Source: Nocardiopsis suaedae
GTDB lineage: Bacteria > Actinomycetota > Actinomycetes > Streptosporangiales > Streptosporangiaceae
Direction of reading: 5' to 3'
Length of the DNA stretch: 64,000 nucleotides
NCBI RefSeq assembly: GCF_027706745.1
Contig: NZ_JAQFWP010000025.1
Location: 1 to 64,000 of the forward strand
Part shown: piece by piece, positions 8,119 through 16,274 of the stretch
How positions within the stretch are numbered: position 1 is the stretch's first letter
Layout of the letters: every line of letters starts with the position of its first letter
Notes under the pieces: model-generated
What the model was told of the DNA's origin: nothing
What the model saw: the letters and a program-made list of their open reading frames with translations, nothing else
The model's database searches: none
Position numbers and translations under genes: made by a program

Positions 8119-8712
8119 CTACCCCGCGGCGCGGCGGTAGACGTCGACCGTCGCCCCCTTCGGGCTGGTCGTGGTCGACACCAGCTCGAACTCCTGCTTG
8201 CCCCCGTCCTCGGGGAAGACGCCCTTCCCGCCGCCGAGGACCACCGGCATCCGCACCAGGCGCAGCTCGTCCACCAGGCCCTCGCCCATCAGGGCGCGCA
8301 CGAGGCTCGCGCTGCCCATGACGACCAGGTCGCGGCCCTCGGCCTCGCGGAGCGCGCGGATGTCCGCCATCGCCTCCGCCCCCGGGATGCGGGTGGTGTT
8401 GTTCCAGGTGAGGTCGGACTCGCCCAGGGTGTCGGTGACGACGTACTTCTTGATGGAGTTGAGCGTGTCGGCGAGCGGGTCGCCGGCCCGCTGCGGCCAG
8501 GCGGCGGCCATCGTCTGCCAGGTAAGGCGGCCGTAGAGCAGGGCGTCGGCCTCGGCCGTCGCGTTCGCGAACGAGCCGCCGACCACCTCCTCGTCGAAGA
8601 AGGGGAAGGTCCACCCGCCGTGGGCGAAGCCGCCGTCGGTGTCCTCCTTGGGGCCGCCGGGGGCCTGCACGACGCCGTCGAGGCTGATGAATTCGATGAC
8701 CAGGATGCGCAT
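8119..8712 (-). CDS. dihydrofolate reductase family protein (RibD-like reductase)
   Basis: A 197-residue RibD C-terminal/DHFR-like reductase. The start MRILVIEFISLDGVVQAPGG is the family signature, followed by ADALLYGRLTWQTMAAAWP, KKYVVTDTL, and the nucleotide-binding DLVVMGSASLVRALMGEGL and MPVVLGGGKGVFP segments. The substrate is unknown; many such genes are annotated as deaminase-reductases by homology only. It lies convergent to the desaturase and divergent from adenosine deaminase, 227 bp away, with no operon partner. Confidence 0.9.
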   Translation of the reverse strand: MRILVIEFISLDGVVQAPGGPKEDTDGGFAHGGWTFPFFDEEVVGGSFANATAEADALLYGRLTWQTMAAAWPQRAGDPLADTLNSIKKYVVTDTLGESDLTWNNTTRIPGAEAMADIRALREAEGRDLVVMGSASLVRALMGEGLVDELRLVRMPVVLGGGKGVFPEDGGKQEFELVSTTTSPKGATVDVYRRAAG

Positions 8713-8939
8713 GGGGATCGCCTCTCTTCCGTTCGGAGTCTCGACAGTGAAGACCGGGGGACGGGCCGGAACTCATCGCGGCCGGCGGGCCCGATTCGCG
8801 GGAATTCTCCCGGTGACTCCGTCATGACCTGGGGTGATGTGGATCCGTGCGGTGGTGGGAGAGACTATGGGGATCCCGGCGGCCGTGGGAAGCCCTGCCG
8901 CCCTCGCCGCTCTCGGCGGCGCGGGGGTACCGTTCCCGC

Positions 8940-9995
8940 ATGGTCCCCTCCACGGAACGGCACCGGCCGTTCACCCCCCTTCCCGAGCCCGCTGAGGCCT
9001 TCATCCGCGAGTTGCCCAAGGTCGAGCTCCATGTGCACCTCGAAGGCTCCATGAAGCCCGAGACGCTGCTGGAGCTGGCGCGGCGCAACGGGGTCGACGG
9101 GCTGCCCGGCTCGCTGGACGCCATCCGGGACTGGTACGCCTTCACCGACTTCCCGCACTTCATCGACGTCTACCTCGCCTCCGTCGCGGCCCTGCTGACC
9201 GAGGACGACTTCGCCCTGCTCGCCGGGGACGTGGCCGACACGCTGGCCGCCCAGAACGTCCGCTACGCCGAAGTGCACGTCAGCCTGTACGCGCACCTGA
9301 TGCGGGGCGTCTCCGCCGGGACGGTGTTCGCCGGGATCGAGCGCGGGCGCGTGCGGGCCGCCCGCGACCACGGCATCGAGCTGCGCTGGATCCCCGATTT
9401 CCCCGGGGACTTCGGGGTGGAGAGCGGAGAGGCGACCCTGGAGGCGACGCTCGCCCACGGCCCGGACAGCGTCGTCGGGTTCGGCGTCGGCGGCATGGAG
9501 GTCGCCCGCGCCCCCTTCGCCGACCTGTTCGCCCGCGCGCGCAAGGCCGGTCTGCACAGCCTCCCCCACGCCGGTGAGGTCGGCGGCGTCCAGCGCGTCC
9601 ACGAAGCGCTCGACGACCTGGCGGCGGAGCGCATCGGGCACGGCATCCAGGCGATGGCCGACCCGGAGCTGGTGGCGCGCCTGCGCGACGAGCGCGTCCC
9701 GGTCGACGTGTCACCGACCTCCAACCTGCGCACGCGCGCCGTCGACGCCATCGGCGACCACCCGCTGCCCCGGATGCTCGACGCCGGGCTGCTGACCACG
9801 CTCAACAGCGACGACCCCACGATGTTCGGCACCGACCTCACCGGTGAGTACCGCACCGCCCACCGCCTGGGGCTGGACCTGTCCACCCTCGCGCTCCTGG
9901 CCCGCAACGGCGTGGACGCCTCCTACACGGACGACACTGCAAAGGCGGGACTGAAGGCGGAGATCGACGCGGTGCTCGCGCGCTATACGGCCTGA
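8940..9995 (+). CDS. add: adenosine deaminase
   Basis: A 351-residue metal-dependent deaminase converting adenosine or deoxyadenosine to inosine (purine salvage, cytoplasmic). The zinc and catalytic signatures are clear: ELHVHLEGS (HxH) near residues 26-34, HAGEVGG with the catalytic glutamate, the RIGHG motif, and LNSDDPTMFG with the paired aspartates. The ATG at 8940 was chosen because the frame upstream to 8847 shows no conserved sequence. The family includes adenine deaminases and adenosylhomocysteine deaminases, so exact nucleoside preference is inferred. A short hairpin spans its stop and that of the convergent gene. Confidence 0.9.
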   Translation: MVPSTERHRPFTPLPEPAEAFIRELPKVELHVHLEGSMKPETLLELARRNGVDGLPGSLDAIRDWYAFTDFPHFIDVYLASVAALLTEDDFALLAGDVADTLAAQNVRYAEVHVSLYAHLMRGVSAGTVFAGIERGRVRAARDHGIELRWIPDFPGDFGVESGEATLEATLAHGPDSVVGFGVGGMEVARAPFADLFARARKAGLHSLPHAGEVGGVQRVHEALDDLAAERIGHGIQAMADPELVARLRDERVPVDVSPTSNLRTRAVDAIGDHPLPRMLDAGLLTTLNSDDPTMFGTDLTGEYRTAHRLGLDLSTLALLARNGVDASYTDDTAKAGLKAEIDAVLARYTA

Positions 9996-10009
9996 GGGGG
10001 AGCCCCTCA
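9993..10009. terminator. hairpin containing the stop codons of two convergent genes
   Basis: TGAGGGG (9993-9999) pairs with CCCCTCA (10003-10009) around a three-base loop. The left arm includes the adenosine deaminase stop and the right arm the minus-strand stop of the CapA-like gene, so both transcripts would fold it at their ends. Confidence 0.45.
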
Positions 10010-11083
10010 CCCGGAGGGGACGGCGGACAGCCCCACCATGCAGGTGTTCCGCAGCTCCTCCCACTGGGCGACGGCGGTGTCGGCCGCATCGCCCTCATAG
10101 GGAATGGGGATTCCGCCCTCCAAGCGCGCGGGCGCCCACTCGTCGCCGATCACCTCTCCGTCCTGCAGGGTCAGGGTGAGCACCCCGCTCTGCGCCGTCG
10201 GGCCGCGGTGGTTGTAGAAGACGAAGTTCCCCAGGCCGTAGTGGACATAGCCGCCGGGTGCGTACCCGCCGGGGGACAGCACGTGCGCGTGCCCGCCGAC
10301 CACGGCGTCGGCGCCCGCGTCCAGGAGCCGCTGGGCCAGGTCGGGGGCGTGCGGGAGGGGGCAGTGGTCGGCTTCCAGCCCCCAGTGCAGGTAGACGACG
10401 ACGGCGTCCGCCGTCTCCGCCGTGTCGGAGACGGCGCGCACCAGCCGGTCCTGCATGGCGTTCTTCGCCGACGCCAGGCCGGGACGGTCGCCGTCGGCCG
10501 TCCACTGCTCCATCAGGTGCGCGTCCAGCACGTCCGTCGCACCGAGCAGGGCGACGGTGTCGCCGCCGAGTTCCACGGTGTGCGGCGCGTACGCCGCGTC
10601 CTCATCGCTGCCCGCCCCCACCAGGGGGAACCCGGCGGAGTCGGCGTTGGCCAGGGTGTCCTGCAGCCCGTCCGGGCCGAAGTCCATGCCGTGGTTGTTG
10701 GCGACGGTCGCCACGTCCACCCCGGCCGATTCCAGGGCGTCGAAGGCGGTGGCCGGGGCGCGGAACCGGAACTGCTTGCCGGGGGCGGGGGTGCCGCCCC
10801 CGGTGACGGCGGTCTCCAGGTTCACCATCGCCAGGTCGGCTTCGGACAGCCGGGCGGCGATCGGCCCGAGCGCCGTGCCGGGGGAGGTGTCCAGCCGCTG
10901 CCGGAGCCCCCCTTCGAAGTGCACATCGCCGCCGAAGGCGATGGTGTAGGGCTCCTTGGCCGGTTCCTCGGGCTCGGCCGAGGGGGCGGAGTCGGCGCGT
11001 TCCAGGTCACCGGTCGCCGGGCTGCACGAAGCGGTGAGGGAGGCGGACAGGAGGAGGAGGGCAGTTGCCGTCGTGCGCTTCAT
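10007..11083 (-). CDS. CapA-family metallophosphatase-like lipoprotein
   Basis: A 358-residue secreted protein with a lipoprotein signal (MKRTTATALLLLSASLTASC, lipobox LTASC, Cys20) and then an acidic linker. The domain from ~45 is the PGA_cap/CapA fold, a calcineurin-like metallophosphoesterase relative: IAFGGDVHFEGGL, VNLETAVTGGG, VATVANNHGMDFGPDGL, VVYLHWGLE and VVGGHAHVLSP carry the metal-binding residues. CapA/PgsA proteins act in poly-gamma-glutamate or cell-surface polymer synthesis. No capB/capC partners are present here, so that role is not supported locally and another envelope phosphatase role is possible. Confidence 0.87.
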   Translation of the reverse strand: MKRTTATALLLLSASLTASCSPATGDLERADSAPSAEPEEPAKEPYTIAFGGDVHFEGGLRQRLDTSPGTALGPIAARLSEADLAMVNLETAVTGGGTPAPGKQFRFRAPATAFDALESAGVDVATVANNHGMDFGPDGLQDTLANADSAGFPLVGAGSDEDAAYAPHTVELGGDTVALLGATDVLDAHLMEQWTADGDRPGLASAKNAMQDRLVRAVSDTAETADAVVVYLHWGLEADHCPLPHAPDLAQRLLDAGADAVVGGHAHVLSPGGYAPGGYVHYGLGNFVFYNHRGPTAQSGVLTLTLQDGEVIGDEWAPARLEGGIPIPYEGDAADTAVAQWEELRNTCMVGLSAVPSG

Positions 11084-11410
11084 AAGCGGTCCACACTTCG
11101 CGAATCTCGGGTGGGACGCCGATGGGGCCCGCGTTCACCGCCCACCGGCCTTCGTCCGGTGGGACGTGTTCGGACGGGGCGGGGTGTACGGCCGGTCGCG
11201 GCCACCGGCGGTCCGAGAACCGTACGCGCGGGGTAATGACGCGATCACGAAGGGTGCCGTTTCGTGTTCAACTCTTCACGGGGCGGAGTGCCGACCGTTA
11301 TCGGGCGGGGTTGTCTGGATGCATTCGTTTTATTGAATTGATCAAGATCATGCCCTAGGGTGGAGCCTCCGGCGCTCCGCCCCTCCACCTGCACCTGGGG
11401 CGGCCGGGTC
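11084..11410. other. intergenic region without a convincing gene
   Basis: Apart from the promoter side of the CapA-like gene, this region holds no ORF with family character or good codon bias. An AT-rich patch at about 11320-11355 (TTTTATTGAATTGATCAAG) stands out from the GC-rich surroundings and may be a promoter or operator with no assigned gene. Confidence 0.4.
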
Positions 11411-11448
11411 GGCCCCGGGGCACGGATCCGCGTCCGCGTCCCGGGGCC
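11411..11448 (-). terminator. terminator of the TetR remnant
   Basis: GGCCCCGGG pairs with CCCGGGGCC around a GC-rich loop, 22 nt beyond the stop of the TetR remnant in its direction of transcription. Confidence 0.5.
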
Positions 11449-11470
11449 TTCGTGTGCGCGCGGAGCGGCT

Positions 11471-11930
11471 TCACCCGGCGGGCACGGCGCGCGGGGCGTA
11501 GGCGCGCAGGAACGCGTCGACGCCGTCCTCCACGCTGGCCCTGACCTCCTCCCGGTCCATGGGCACCGCCCCGTGCAGGGTGCGGTTCACCGTCTCGGAG
11601 GTGGCCAGCACCAGCAGGTGCACCGCGGCCCGGCGGCCGTCGCGCAGGTCCAGCAGCCCCTCCCCGGCCAACTCCTCCAGCCGCCGCCGCAGGTCCGCCT
11701 GGACCGTGCCCGGCCCCTCGCGCTGCCACTCGGCGAGCACGTCGGCGGGCAGGTGCCCGGCCTCGGCCTGGATCTGGCGCACCAGCGCGAAGTGGTCGGT
11801 GAACCGGTTCGGCAGCAGGCACCAGTCGTAGGCCAGGTCCACCAGGTCGGTGCACAGGTCGGCGACCTTGCGCAGGTGGGTGTCGAGCAGCGCGAGCTGG
11901 GCGTCGCGCACGCGCACCGTGCTGGGGTCC
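11471..11930 (-). pseudogene. C-terminal half of a TetR-family regulator
   Basis: About 150 residues on the minus strand, from near RVRDAQLALLDTHLRK to the stop at 11471, have the alpha-helical, ligand-domain character of TetR regulators (RFTDHFALVRQIQAEAG, LAEWQREGPGTVQADLRRRL, HLLVLATSETVNRTLHGA). The N-terminal helix-turn-helix is missing: upstream of ~11930 the strand is simply the antisense of the MFS gene. A TetR gene divergent from an MFS pump is a classic pair, so I infer a deletion removed the TetR DNA-binding domain, the shared promoter and the first codons of the pump. The remnant has no plausible start. Confidence 0.65.
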
Positions 11931-13109
11931 CCGGCCGGGGCCGCGCCGCTGGCCGTCCTGCTGGCCGCCTCCACCTTCACCGTGATGGCCGGGGCGATCA
12001 TCAGCCCGGTGGTCGAGGTCATCCGCGGCGGCCTCGGGGTCTCCGGGACCGCCGCCGGGCTGGTGATCACCGGCCACGCCCTGGGCATCGCCCTGGCCAG
12101 CCCGCTCATCGGGCGCGCGATCGACCGCTGGGGCGCGCGCCGCGTCCTGGCGGCCGGGCCGGCCCTGTTCGGCGCGGCCGGCGGCGCGGGCATGGCCACG
12201 GGCGACTCCTACGCCGCCCTGCTCGTCACCCGGCTGGTCTTCGGCGTCGGGGCGGCCGCGGTGTTCAGCGGCACCACGGTCGGCCTGCTCGCGCTCTACC
12301 AGGGCGCCGCGCGCGACCGGGCGATGGGCTGGCGCGGCACCGCCAGCAGCCTGGGCGGGGTGGTCTGGCCGCTGCCGGGAGGCGCGCTCGGCGGGCTGAG
12401 CTGGCACGCGCCCTTCGCCATCTACCTGCTCGGCATCCCGCTGGGCCTGGCGGTGCTGTACGTCCTGCCCGACGACGCCCGGGGCGCGCGGGAGCGCGCC
12501 GGGGCCCAGCGCACGGGGGCGTTCGCGCTGCTCGCCCGCCATCCGGTGCTGCTGGCCCACTACGGCCTGCTCGCCTCCTCGGCCGTGCTGCTGTACGTGA
12601 TGATGGTCTTCCTGCCGCAGCGCCTGGCGCAGATCGGCGTGGAGGCGCCGCTGGCGGTCTCGCTGTACTCGGTCTCCATGACCGTGGCGATGAGCGTGGT
12701 CGGGCTCGCCTGCGCCCGGGTGCGGGCGCGGTCGGGGTACGTCCGGATGCTGCGGCTGGCCGTGGCGAGCTGGGCGGCGGCGTTCGTGCTGATGGCGCTG
12801 GTCGACGTCCCGGCGGCGCTGGTGGCGGCACTGGTCCTGCTCGGGTTCGGGCAGGGCGTGGTCAGCCCGGCGGTCACCGTGATGATCGGCGAGGCGGTCC
12901 CCGAAGGACTGCGCGGGCAGGCCACGGCGCTGTCCGGGACGGCGGTCTTCGCCGGGCAGTTCGCCTCTCCGCTGATGCTGGGGCCCGTGGTCGAGGCGGC
13001 CTCCGTCCAGACGGGCTTCCTCGTCTCGGCGGGGTTCGCGGCCCTGGTGCTCGCCGCCCTCGCCGCCACCCGCTTCGGCGCGGGGGCCGACGCGGCGGCG
13101 CGGCGCTGA
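11919..13109 (+). CDS. MFS transporter, 12 membrane segments, N-terminal junction damaged
   Basis: A drug:H+ antiporter-like major facilitator with twelve hydrophobic segments, from PLAVLLAASTFTVMAGAII to GFAALVLAALAATRF. The loop 2-3 motif RAIDRWGARRVLAAGP and the motif C-like LLALYQGAARDRAM region support MFS_1. Efflux of a small molecule from the cytoplasm is the expected role. The coding frame extends to an ATG at 11850, but residues there are antisense to the TetR remnant, so homology begins around 11930. The GTG at 11919 is the nearest start and has a poor ribosome site. The pump may be expressed as a fusion or be silent. Confidence 0.75.
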   Translation: MLGSPAGAAPLAVLLAASTFTVMAGAIISPVVEVIRGGLGVSGTAAGLVITGHALGIALASPLIGRAIDRWGARRVLAAGPALFGAAGGAGMATGDSYAALLVTRLVFGVGAAAVFSGTTVGLLALYQGAARDRAMGWRGTASSLGGVVWPLPGGALGGLSWHAPFAIYLLGIPLGLAVLYVLPDDARGARERAGAQRTGAFALLARHPVLLAHYGLLASSAVLLYVMMVFLPQRLAQIGVEAPLAVSLYSVSMTVAMSVVGLACARVRARSGYVRMLRLAVASWAAAFVLMALVDVPAALVAALVLLGFGQGVVSPAVTVMIGEAVPEGLRGQATALSGTAVFAGQFASPLMLGPVVEAASVQTGFLVSAGFAALVLAALAATRFGAGADAAARR

Positions 13110-13117
13110 CGCGATTC

Positions 13118-13152
13118 CCCCCGGAATGCGGATCCCATTCGCATTCCGGGGG
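13118..13152 (+). terminator. strong terminator of the MFS gene
   Basis: A 13 bp perfect stem, CCCCCGGAATGCG with CGCATTCCGGGGG, nine-base loop, followed by CTTTTCC. It starts 8 nt after the MFS stop. This is the clearest intrinsic terminator in the window. Confidence 0.85.
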
Positions 13153-13577
13153 CTTTTCCTGTTCTCGATCGATGAGGGTCGTTCGTCGGGAAGGTCTGTT
13201 TCGGGGAACAGGGGCCCAGGGAAAGCGGAGGTAAAGAACCGTGTTCCCGACGGATTCGGATCGGCCCGAAAATCAGGGCCGTACCCTGCACTTAGTTGCT
13301 CAGAGTAGTAACGGACATACGGTGTGCACACGCGGCAACCTCATCAATTTCCGAAAACCCCCGGCGGCCGCCGAGTACCTCCTCTAGCGTTGCCACGCAA
13401 CGGAAAGGGCGGCCCCGCCCGCCGTTCGCGGCCCCGCATCCACCCCGCACGGCGGATGCGCCGCGAGGTGGGCCCCCGGGGACCGTCGTGTCGACGGTTC
13501 ATCGCACCCGCTACTGCGTGCACTGCGGCAAGGAACGATCACTCTGTGTAATCACTCGTGAAAGGCCATCCCTCGAT
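13153..13577. promoter_or_regulatory. long 5' region of the chaplin gene
   Basis: 425 bp with no supported gene. An open frame from 13296 into the chaplin gene has no conserved features. The region is relatively AT-rich at 13290-13340 and carries the motif ATCACTCTGTG at 13538-13548 followed by a second ATCACTC at 13551-13557, 20-40 nt upstream of the start. Long, regulated upstream regions fit developmental control of chaplins, but no sigma-factor consensus can be assigned confidently. Confidence 0.4.
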
Positions 13578-14531
13578 ATGCGCAAGCGGCTGACCACCAC
13601 GACCACCCTCGCGCTGCTCACCGCCGGATTCGCGGCCGTCCCGTTCGCGGCCGCGTGGGCCGGCCCGGTGACCGACGGCTCCGGCGGCGTGGCCTCGGGC
13701 AACCAGATCAACGTCCCCGCCGACGTGGAGGCCGAGCTCTGCGGCAACGCGCTGGCGGTGCTGGGCATCTCCAAGGCGGACTGCACCGAGGTCGCCAAGG
13801 CGGTCTACGCCGGGTCCGAGGAGGGCTCCGGTGGGCCGAGCACGGACGGGTCGGGCGGCGTGGCCTCGGGCAACCAGATCAACATCCCGGTCGACGCGGC
13901 CATCACGGTCTGCGGCAACTCGGTCGCGGTGCTGGGCACCTCGAAGGCGGAGTGCACCACCGTCGTCAACGTGATCAACACGTCGCCGGACAACGAGGAG
14001 GCGCCGCAGACCGACGGGTCGGGCGGCGTGGCCTCGGGCAACCAGATCAACATCCCGGTCGACGCCGCCGTGGAGATCTGCGGCAACGCCGTCTCCGTCC
14101 TCGGCGTCGCCAAGGCCGAGTGCCTGGAGAAGGTCGGCCACGGGGACCACGGCGACGACGGGTCCGACGGATCGGACGGCGGCGACGGGTCCGACGGCGG
14201 CGACGGCGACGACGGCAAGGACCACCAGAACGGCGACGACGGGTCCGACGGATCGGACGGCGGCGACGGGTCCGACGGCGGCGGCGGCAAGGACGGCGGG
14301 AAGGACGGCGGTGACGGCGGCTCCGGCAAGGACGGCGGCGACGGCTCCGGCGACGACCCGAAGAAGGAGCTGGCCTCGCAGGTCTCGGCCGAGGAGGACG
14401 ACCTGCTGCCCGTGACCGGTGTCGCACTCGGCGGCCTGGTGGCCGCCGCGGTCGCGGCCCTCGGCGGCGGCGGGGCCGCGATGGCGCTGGCGCGCAAGAA
14501 GCGCCGCGCCGCCGCGCACGCCGCCGAATAG
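13578..14531 (+). CDS. long chaplin-like surface protein with three chaplin repeats and an LPVTG sortase signal
   Basis: A 317-residue secreted protein. A signal peptide (~1-29, cleavage after AAAWA) is followed by three chaplin-type repeats at ~33-70, 90-127 and 146-182, each with the GSGGVASGNQIN block, the Val/Ile-Pro turn, CGN and a second Cys. Residues ~187-260 are a Gly/Asp/Ser-rich flexible stalk. LPVTG at ~277-281, a hydrophobic segment and an RKKRR tail form a cell-wall sorting signal. Chaplins coat aerial hyphae and spores and lower surface tension; long chaplins usually have two repeats, so three is unusual. The ATG at 13578 follows GAAAGG and gives a proper signal peptide. Confidence 0.92.
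   Translation: MRKRLTTTTTLALLTAGFAAVPFAAAWAGPVTDGSGGVASGNQINVPADVEAELCGNALAVLGISKADCTEVAKAVYAGSEEGSGGPSTDGSGGVASGNQINIPVDAAITVCGNSVAVLGTSKAECTTVVNVINTSPDNEEAPQTDGSGGVASGNQINIPVDAAVEICGNAVSVLGVAKAECLEKVGHGDHGDDGSDGSDGGDGSDGGDGDDGKDHQNGDDGSDGSDGGDGSDGGGGKDGGKDGGDGGSGKDGGDGSGDDPKKELASQVSAEEDDLLPVTGVALGGLVAAAVAALGGGGAAMALARKKRRAAAHAAE
14150..14283 (+). repeat. in-frame 53 bp direct repeat in the chaplin stalk
   Basis: 14150-14202 and 14231-14283 are identical over 53 bases and offset by 81 bp, which is 27 codons. They encode Asp-Gly-Ser-rich stalk sequence. A comparable identical block of about 50 bp (13844 and 14013 onwards) is shared by chaplin repeats 2 and 3. Confidence 0.9.
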
Positions 14532-14564
14532 CCGCCTTGGACGGGCGACCGTCCGCGGCATGAG

Positions 14565-14595
14565 GTGTGGGCCCGCCCCGGGGGCGGGCCCACAC
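14565..14595 (+). terminator. terminator after the chaplin gene
   Basis: GTGTGGGCCCGCC pairs perfectly with GGCGGGCCCACAC around a CCGGG loop, 34 nt downstream of the chaplin stop. Confidence 0.75.
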
Positions 14596-14649
14596 GCGTA
14601 TCCCCGGGCCGATGCGAGGCGGCCCGGGGCGTCTCATAGCCTCGAAGAC

Positions 14650-15459
14650 GTGCACCGAGTCCTGTTGTCCAAGCGCATGCTGGCGTTCCACGCGCTGGTA
14701 CTGGTCGTCGTGCCCTCCTTCGTCTGGCTCGGGTTCTGGCAGCTGGACCGGTGGGAGGAGAAGGCGGCCGCGGCTCGGCTCCAGGAGGAGAACCTCGCGG
14801 CCGACCCCGTTCCGGTGGAGGAGCTGGACGCGGTCGGTGCGCAGGTCGACCCGCAGGACCGGTGGCGCCGCGTGACCGTGGTCGGCACCTACGACTCCGA
14901 CAACGAGCTGCTGGTGCGCAACCGGGACGGCTCCCAGGGAGTGGGGCTGCACGTGCTGACCCCCCTGGTGGCCGAGGACGGCACGGCGCTGCTGGTGAAT
15001 CGGGGATGGATCGACCAGCCCCCGTCGTCGAAGGCGGAGCCCGAGGTGCCGCCCGCCCCGGAGGGCGAGGTCACCGTCACCGCGCGGCTGCACTACAGCG
15101 AGACCCCGGAGAACACCGGCGTCCGCCGGCGGGAGGGCCTTCCCGAGGGGCAGATCATGCTCATCGACGTCGACGCGATCGCCGAGGACCTGCCCTACCC
15201 GGTCTACGGCGGGTACGGGGATCTGACCGAGCAGGACCCAGCGTCCGACCCGGCACCCGAACCCGTGGCGGCCCCGGAGACGAACACCGGGATGAACCTG
15301 TCGTACGCGGTGCAGTGGTGGGTGTTCACCCTGACGGCGATCGTGGGATGGGTGTTCCTGATGCGCCGCGAGATCCGCGACGCGGCTCAGGGCGGCACGG
15401 CGGAGGGTCCCCAGGCGGAGAGCCCCAGGGAGCCGATCGGCCACCCCAGCGGGAGCTGA
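14650..15459 (+). CDS. SURF1 family cytochrome oxidase biogenesis protein
   Basis: A 269-residue membrane protein of the SURF1 family, which assists heme-copper cytochrome c oxidase assembly. It has a transmembrane segment near the N-terminus (FHALVLVVVPSFVWLGFWQL) followed by the family motif GFWQLDRWEEK, a large extracytoplasmic domain with VLTPLV and LLVNRGWI, and a second membrane segment near the C-terminus (YAVQWWVFTLTAIVGWVFLM). The GTG at 14650 is the only start that places the first helix correctly. It stands alone; a second SURF1 gene lies at 47920-48780. Confidence 0.88.
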   Translation: MHRVLLSKRMLAFHALVLVVVPSFVWLGFWQLDRWEEKAAAARLQEENLAADPVPVEELDAVGAQVDPQDRWRRVTVVGTYDSDNELLVRNRDGSQGVGLHVLTPLVAEDGTALLVNRGWIDQPPSSKAEPEVPPAPEGEVTVTARLHYSETPENTGVRRREGLPEGQIMLIDVDAIAEDLPYPVYGGYGDLTEQDPASDPAPEPVAAPETNTGMNLSYAVQWWVFTLTAIVGWVFLMRREIRDAAQGGTAEGPQAESPREPIGHPSGS

Positions 15460-15661
15460 TCGTCCGACCACCACGACAGCCAACGTAGCGCCCCTCCCTC
15501 CCCGGACGGGGCCCGGCGGTCCGGCACGTCCGCGGTCTCGGGGCGGTCCGAAACCTCCGATCGGGGGGAATGCATGGGAGCACTTGCCCCGGACATGCCC
15601 ACGTGGGGACGGCCGCCCGATTAGAGTGTCCGCGTACCTGCGGCTTCGACGGAGGAGTGCC

Positions 15662-16270
15662 ATGGGCGAGACGCACGCTCCCGGGACGGTGCGCCCCGGA
15701 GGCCGGACCGCCCGTACCCGTGCCGCCGCCCTCAGAGCCGCCGCCGACATCCTGGTCGAAAAGGGCTTCGCCGGGCTCGACCTGGCGGAGGTCGCCGGGC
15801 GCGCGAAGGTGGGGCGGACCACCGTGTACCGGCGCTGGGGCAGTGCCGCCGGGCTGGTCGTCGACCTGCTGGCCGACCTGCCCGTGCCGCCCCTGCCCGA
15901 CGAGGCCGCCGACACCTTCGAGGGCGACCTGCGCGCCAACGCCCTCACCGTGCGCGAGCGCCTCGCCGACGCCCGGCAGGGGCCACTGTTCAAAGCCGTC
16001 GTCGCCGCCGCGACCTGCGACGCGCGCGCCGCCGAGGCGCTGCGCCGGTTCCACCGCGTGCGTGTGGCGGAGTGGGGGCCGTGCGTGACGCGGGCCGCCG
16101 AGCGGGGTGAGGTGCCGCACGGCACCGACCCCGGGGAAGTGGCGCTCGCGGTGTCGGCGCCCCTGTACCAGCGCCTGCTGGCGGGTTTGGGGCCGGTGGA
16201 CGAGGCGGCGGCGGACCGCTCCGCGCGGGCCGCGGCCGCCGCGGCCAGGGCGGGGGCCTACGTACGATGA
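15662..16270 (+). CDS. TetR family transcriptional regulator
   Basis: A 202-residue TetR regulator. Residues ~14-62 form the helix-turn-helix domain (TRTRAAALRAAADILVEKG, LDLAEVAGRAKVGRTTVYRR), and the rest is a helical ligand/dimer domain. The ATG at 15662 follows GGAGGAG. Its stop is 4 nt before the GTG of the UvrA-like gene, so the two are almost certainly one transcript and the regulator probably controls the resistance-type ATPase. No inverted-repeat operator was clear in 15460-15661. Confidence 0.92.
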   Translation: MGETHAPGTVRPGGRTARTRAAALRAAADILVEKGFAGLDLAEVAGRAKVGRTTVYRRWGSAAGLVVDLLADLPVPPLPDEAADTFEGDLRANALTVRERLADARQGPLFKAVVAAATCDARAAEALRRFHRVRVAEWGPCVTRAAERGEVPHGTDPGEVALAVSAPLYQRLLAGLGPVDEAAADRSARAAAAAARAGAYVR

Positions 16271-16274
16271 ACCG

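Noticed and set aside
13844-14290. Regular repeats suggesting a CRISPR array or satellite
   Set aside because: The repeats are in frame, encode chaplin domains and a Gly/Asp stalk, and lack unique equal-length spacers.
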